Program-made: the position numbers and the translations under genes
Shown: positions 3,746 through 5,463 of the stretch, piece after piece
How positions within the stretch are numbered: the first letter of the stretch is position 1
Layout of the letters: every line of letters begins with the position of its first letter
The notes under the pieces: model-generated
Told to the model about the DNA's origin: nothing
What the model saw: the letters and a program-made list of their open reading frames with translations, nothing else
The model's database searches: none
DNA from: Candidatus Woesearchaeota archaeon
Lineage (GTDB): Archaea; Nanobdellota; Nanobdellia; Woesearchaeales; UBA11576
NCBI GenBank assembly: GCA_019322385.1
Contig: JAHWIS010000117.1
Span: forward strand, 1-5,463
DNA: 5,463 nucleotides
Direction of reading: 5' to 3'

Positions 3746-5463
3746 ATGTCTAAAATTATAGGAATTGATTTAGGAACTTCTAATTCAGCTGCAGCTTTCC
3801 TGGAGGCAGGCAGGCCTAAGATAGTGCCGTCTGCAGAGGGGGCCACGCAGTATGGTAAGGCGTTCCCTAGTGTTGTCGCTTTCACGACAGAGCATCAGAT
3901 GCTTGTGGGAGAGCCTGCACGACGCCAAGCAGTCTCAAACCCAGAAGGCACGATAACCGCTGCAAAGCGGAAGATGGGTACGAGCCACAAGTATAAGATC
4001 AACGGCAAGGAATACACGCCTCAGCAGATATCTGCTTTCATCCTGCAGAAGATCAAGAAGGATGCAGAAGAGTTCCTTGGAGAGAAGGTAGAGAAGGCAG
4101 TCATAACTGTGCCTGCTTATTTTGATGACAACCAGCGTCAGGCTACAAAGGACGCAGGTACTATTGCAGGACTGGATGTCGTGCGAATAATCAACGAGCC
4201 TACAGCAGCGTCATTGTCGTATGGCCTTGACAAGGCAGATCAGGAGCACAAGATCCTGGTCTTCGACTTTGGAGGCGGAACATTAGACGTCACCATAATG
4301 GAGTTCGGGGAAGGTGTTTTCGAAGTGAAATCCACATCCGGCGACACCCATCTCGGCGGTACTGACATGGATGAGGCAATAACAGATTGGCTCATATCTG
4401 AGTTCAAGAATGCAGAAGGCATTGACTTGAGCCAGGACGCAACTGCGATGCAGAGAGTAAGGGAAGCGGCAGAGAAGGCAAAGATTGAGCTCTCAACAAC
4501 ATTAGAGACAGACATCAACCTGCCGTTCATCTCAGCGACAGACAAGGGGCCTAAGCATCTTGTGATGAAGCTCACAAAGTCAAAGCTTGAGCAGCTTGTC
4601 ACGCCAGTGATAGAGAAGTGCAGGCATCCTATGGAGCAGGCGATCTCTGACGCAAAGCTCACTGTAAAAGATATCGACAAGATAATCCTCGTAGGCGGAC
4701 CTACAAGGATGCCTATAGCCCGCAAGTTTGTCGAGGATTTCATCGGCAAGACTGCAGAGCGCGGAGTCGATCCTATGGAGTGTGTCGCGATGGGCGCAGC
4801 TATCCAGGCAGGTGTCCTGGCCGGTGAAGTGAAGGATGTCTTGCTGCTTGACGTCACTCCATTGAGTCTTGGAATCGAGACACTCGGCGGGATATTCACA
4901 AAGCTCATAGACCGCAATACAACAATACCGACAAAGAAGTCGCAGATTTTCTCTACTGCTGCTGACAACCAGCCTGCAGTCACTATCCGCGTCTTCCAGG
5001 GAGAGCGGCCTATGTCTGTTGACAATAAGCTTCTAGGTAATTTCGATCTTGTAGGCATACCGCCAGCACCGAGGGGCATCCCGCAGGTAGAGGTTACGTT
5101 TGACATTGATGCGAACGGCATCCTCAATGTCTCTGCAAAGGACATCGGCACAGGCAAGCAGCAGGCAATGACTATAACCGCGCCTAACAAGCTTGATGAG
5201 ACTGATGTCGAGAATATGAGGAAAGAGGCAGAGTCTCATGCAGAAGATGACAAGAAGCGCAGGGAAGAGGCTGAGACAATCAACAATGCTGACACCTTGG
5301 TCTACACAACTGAAAAGAGCTTGAAGGACATGGAAGGCAAGGTTCCTGAAGAGAAGATCAAGCCTATAAAGGCAGAGATCGCTGAGATCAAGAAGTTGCT
5401 TGAGCCTGAGAAAAAGGACATCGAGACCTTGAAGAAGAAGGTCGATGAGCTGCAGCGCCTTGT
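3746..5463 (+). CDS. dnaK: DnaK (Hsp70 chaperone), C-terminus off the window
   Basis: The ATG at 3746 opens 572 residues of an Hsp70 that continues past the right edge. ATPase domain landmarks are IGIDLGTSNS (5-14, phosphate 1), the catalytic lysine K74 in AAKRKMG, VPAYFDDNQRQATKDAG (122-138), NEPTAA (150-155), FDFGGGTLDV (173-182, phosphate 2) and ILVGGPTRMP (adenosine site). VLLLD at 365-369 is the interdomain linker, followed by VTPLSLGIET and the beta substrate-binding domain, then the charged helical lid (from about 490). It folds client proteins in the cytosol in an ATP cycle reset by GrpE from the same operon; a J-protein is expected nearby but not visible. Relative to E. coli DnaK the stretch between K74 and D174 is about 24 residues shorter, the indel form shared by Gram-positive and archaeal Hsp70. 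About 40-60 residues are probably missing at the end. Confidence 0.97.
   Translation, partial: MSKIIGIDLGTSNSAAAFLEAGRPKIVPSAEGATQYGKAFPSVVAFTTEHQMLVGEPARRQAVSNPEGTITAAKRKMGTSHKYKINGKEYTPQQISAFILQKIKKDAEEFLGEKVEKAVITVPAYFDDNQRQATKDAGTIAGLDVVRIINEPTAASLSYGLDKADQEHKILVFDFGGGTLDVTIMEFGEGVFEVKSTSGDTHLGGTDMDEAITDWLISEFKNAEGIDLSQDATAMQRVREAAEKAKIELSTTLETDINLPFISATDKGPKHLVMKLTKSKLEQLVTPVIEKCRHPMEQAISDAKLTVKDIDKIILVGGPTRMPIARKFVEDFIGKTAERGVDPMECVAMGAAIQAGVLAGEVKDVLLLDVTPLSLGIETLGGIFTKLIDRNTTIPTKKSQIFSTAADNQPAVTIRVFQGERPMSVDNKLLGNFDLVGIPPAPRGIPQVEVTFDIDANGILNVSAKDIGTGKQQAMTITAPNKLDETDVENMRKEAESHAEDDKKRREEAETINNADTLVYTTEKSLKDMEGKVPEEKIKPIKAEIAEIKKLLEPEKKDIETLKKKVDELQRL

Noticed and set aside
4240..5190. 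951-nt open frame on the minus strand opposite dnaK
   Set aside because: Long antisense frames are a known by-product of dnaK codon composition. The translation is rich in Ser, Thr, Ile and Val without any recognisable motif, and no promoter or ribosome site stands before it.
1..5463. CRISPR array, insertion sequence or defence cassette
   Set aside because: No regularly spaced repeats, transposase motifs or terminal repeats with target duplications were seen; the gene content is housekeeping or stress-related.

Overview
The window looks archaeal. Promoters are TATA boxes of the TTTATATAT type about 25 nt before the inferred transcript starts. Ribosome sites are of the GGTG/GAGGG kind, and ATA (Ile) and AGG (Arg) codons are frequent. 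The gene content (an Hsp70 system, a DUF1385 membrane protein, a small winged-helix regulator, a DUF3467 protein and a CYTH protein) would suit a DPANN/Woesearchaeota-like lineage. That placement is from general familiarity, not a search.

Layout. On the minus strand, 1-740 is the N-terminal 246 residues of a DUF1385 (YqhQ-like) membrane protein that runs off the left edge; its TATA box sits so close that the mRNA is probably leaderless. Positions 741-888 hold no gene, but contain that TATA box and an unexplained GC-rich segment bounded by a perfect 10-bp inverted repeat (783-792/878-887). Minus-strand 889-1296 encodes a 135-aa winged-helix regulator. Between it and the plus-strand genes lies a compact divergent control region (1297-1441): two back-to-back TATA boxes flank the palindrome TTTTGCCAAAA, a good candidate operator.

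The plus strand from 1442 to the right edge reads as one tightly packed operon: grpE, a CxxCxxCC (YkgJ-type) metal-binding protein, a DUF3467 protein, a 118-aa unrecognised protein, a CYTH/CyaB-like phosphatase-cyclase protein, and dnaK (572 residues visible, C-terminal lid cut by the window end). No further TATA box was seen inside it. GrpE is the nucleotide exchange factor of DnaK, so the first and last visible genes work together; the four genes between them are an unusual insertion.

Most noteworthy: the CxxCxxCC gene has no ATG, GTG or TTG upstream of its essential cysteine cluster. The best start is an ATC codon five bases after an AGGTG ribosome site, and the frame is the same as grpE, separated from it by a single TAA. 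The divergent regulator next to grpE/dnaK, with a symmetric operator overlapping both promoters, is a reasonable but untested candidate for a local heat-shock or stress control circuit. Nothing in the window amounts to a clear defence system, CRISPR array or mobile element.
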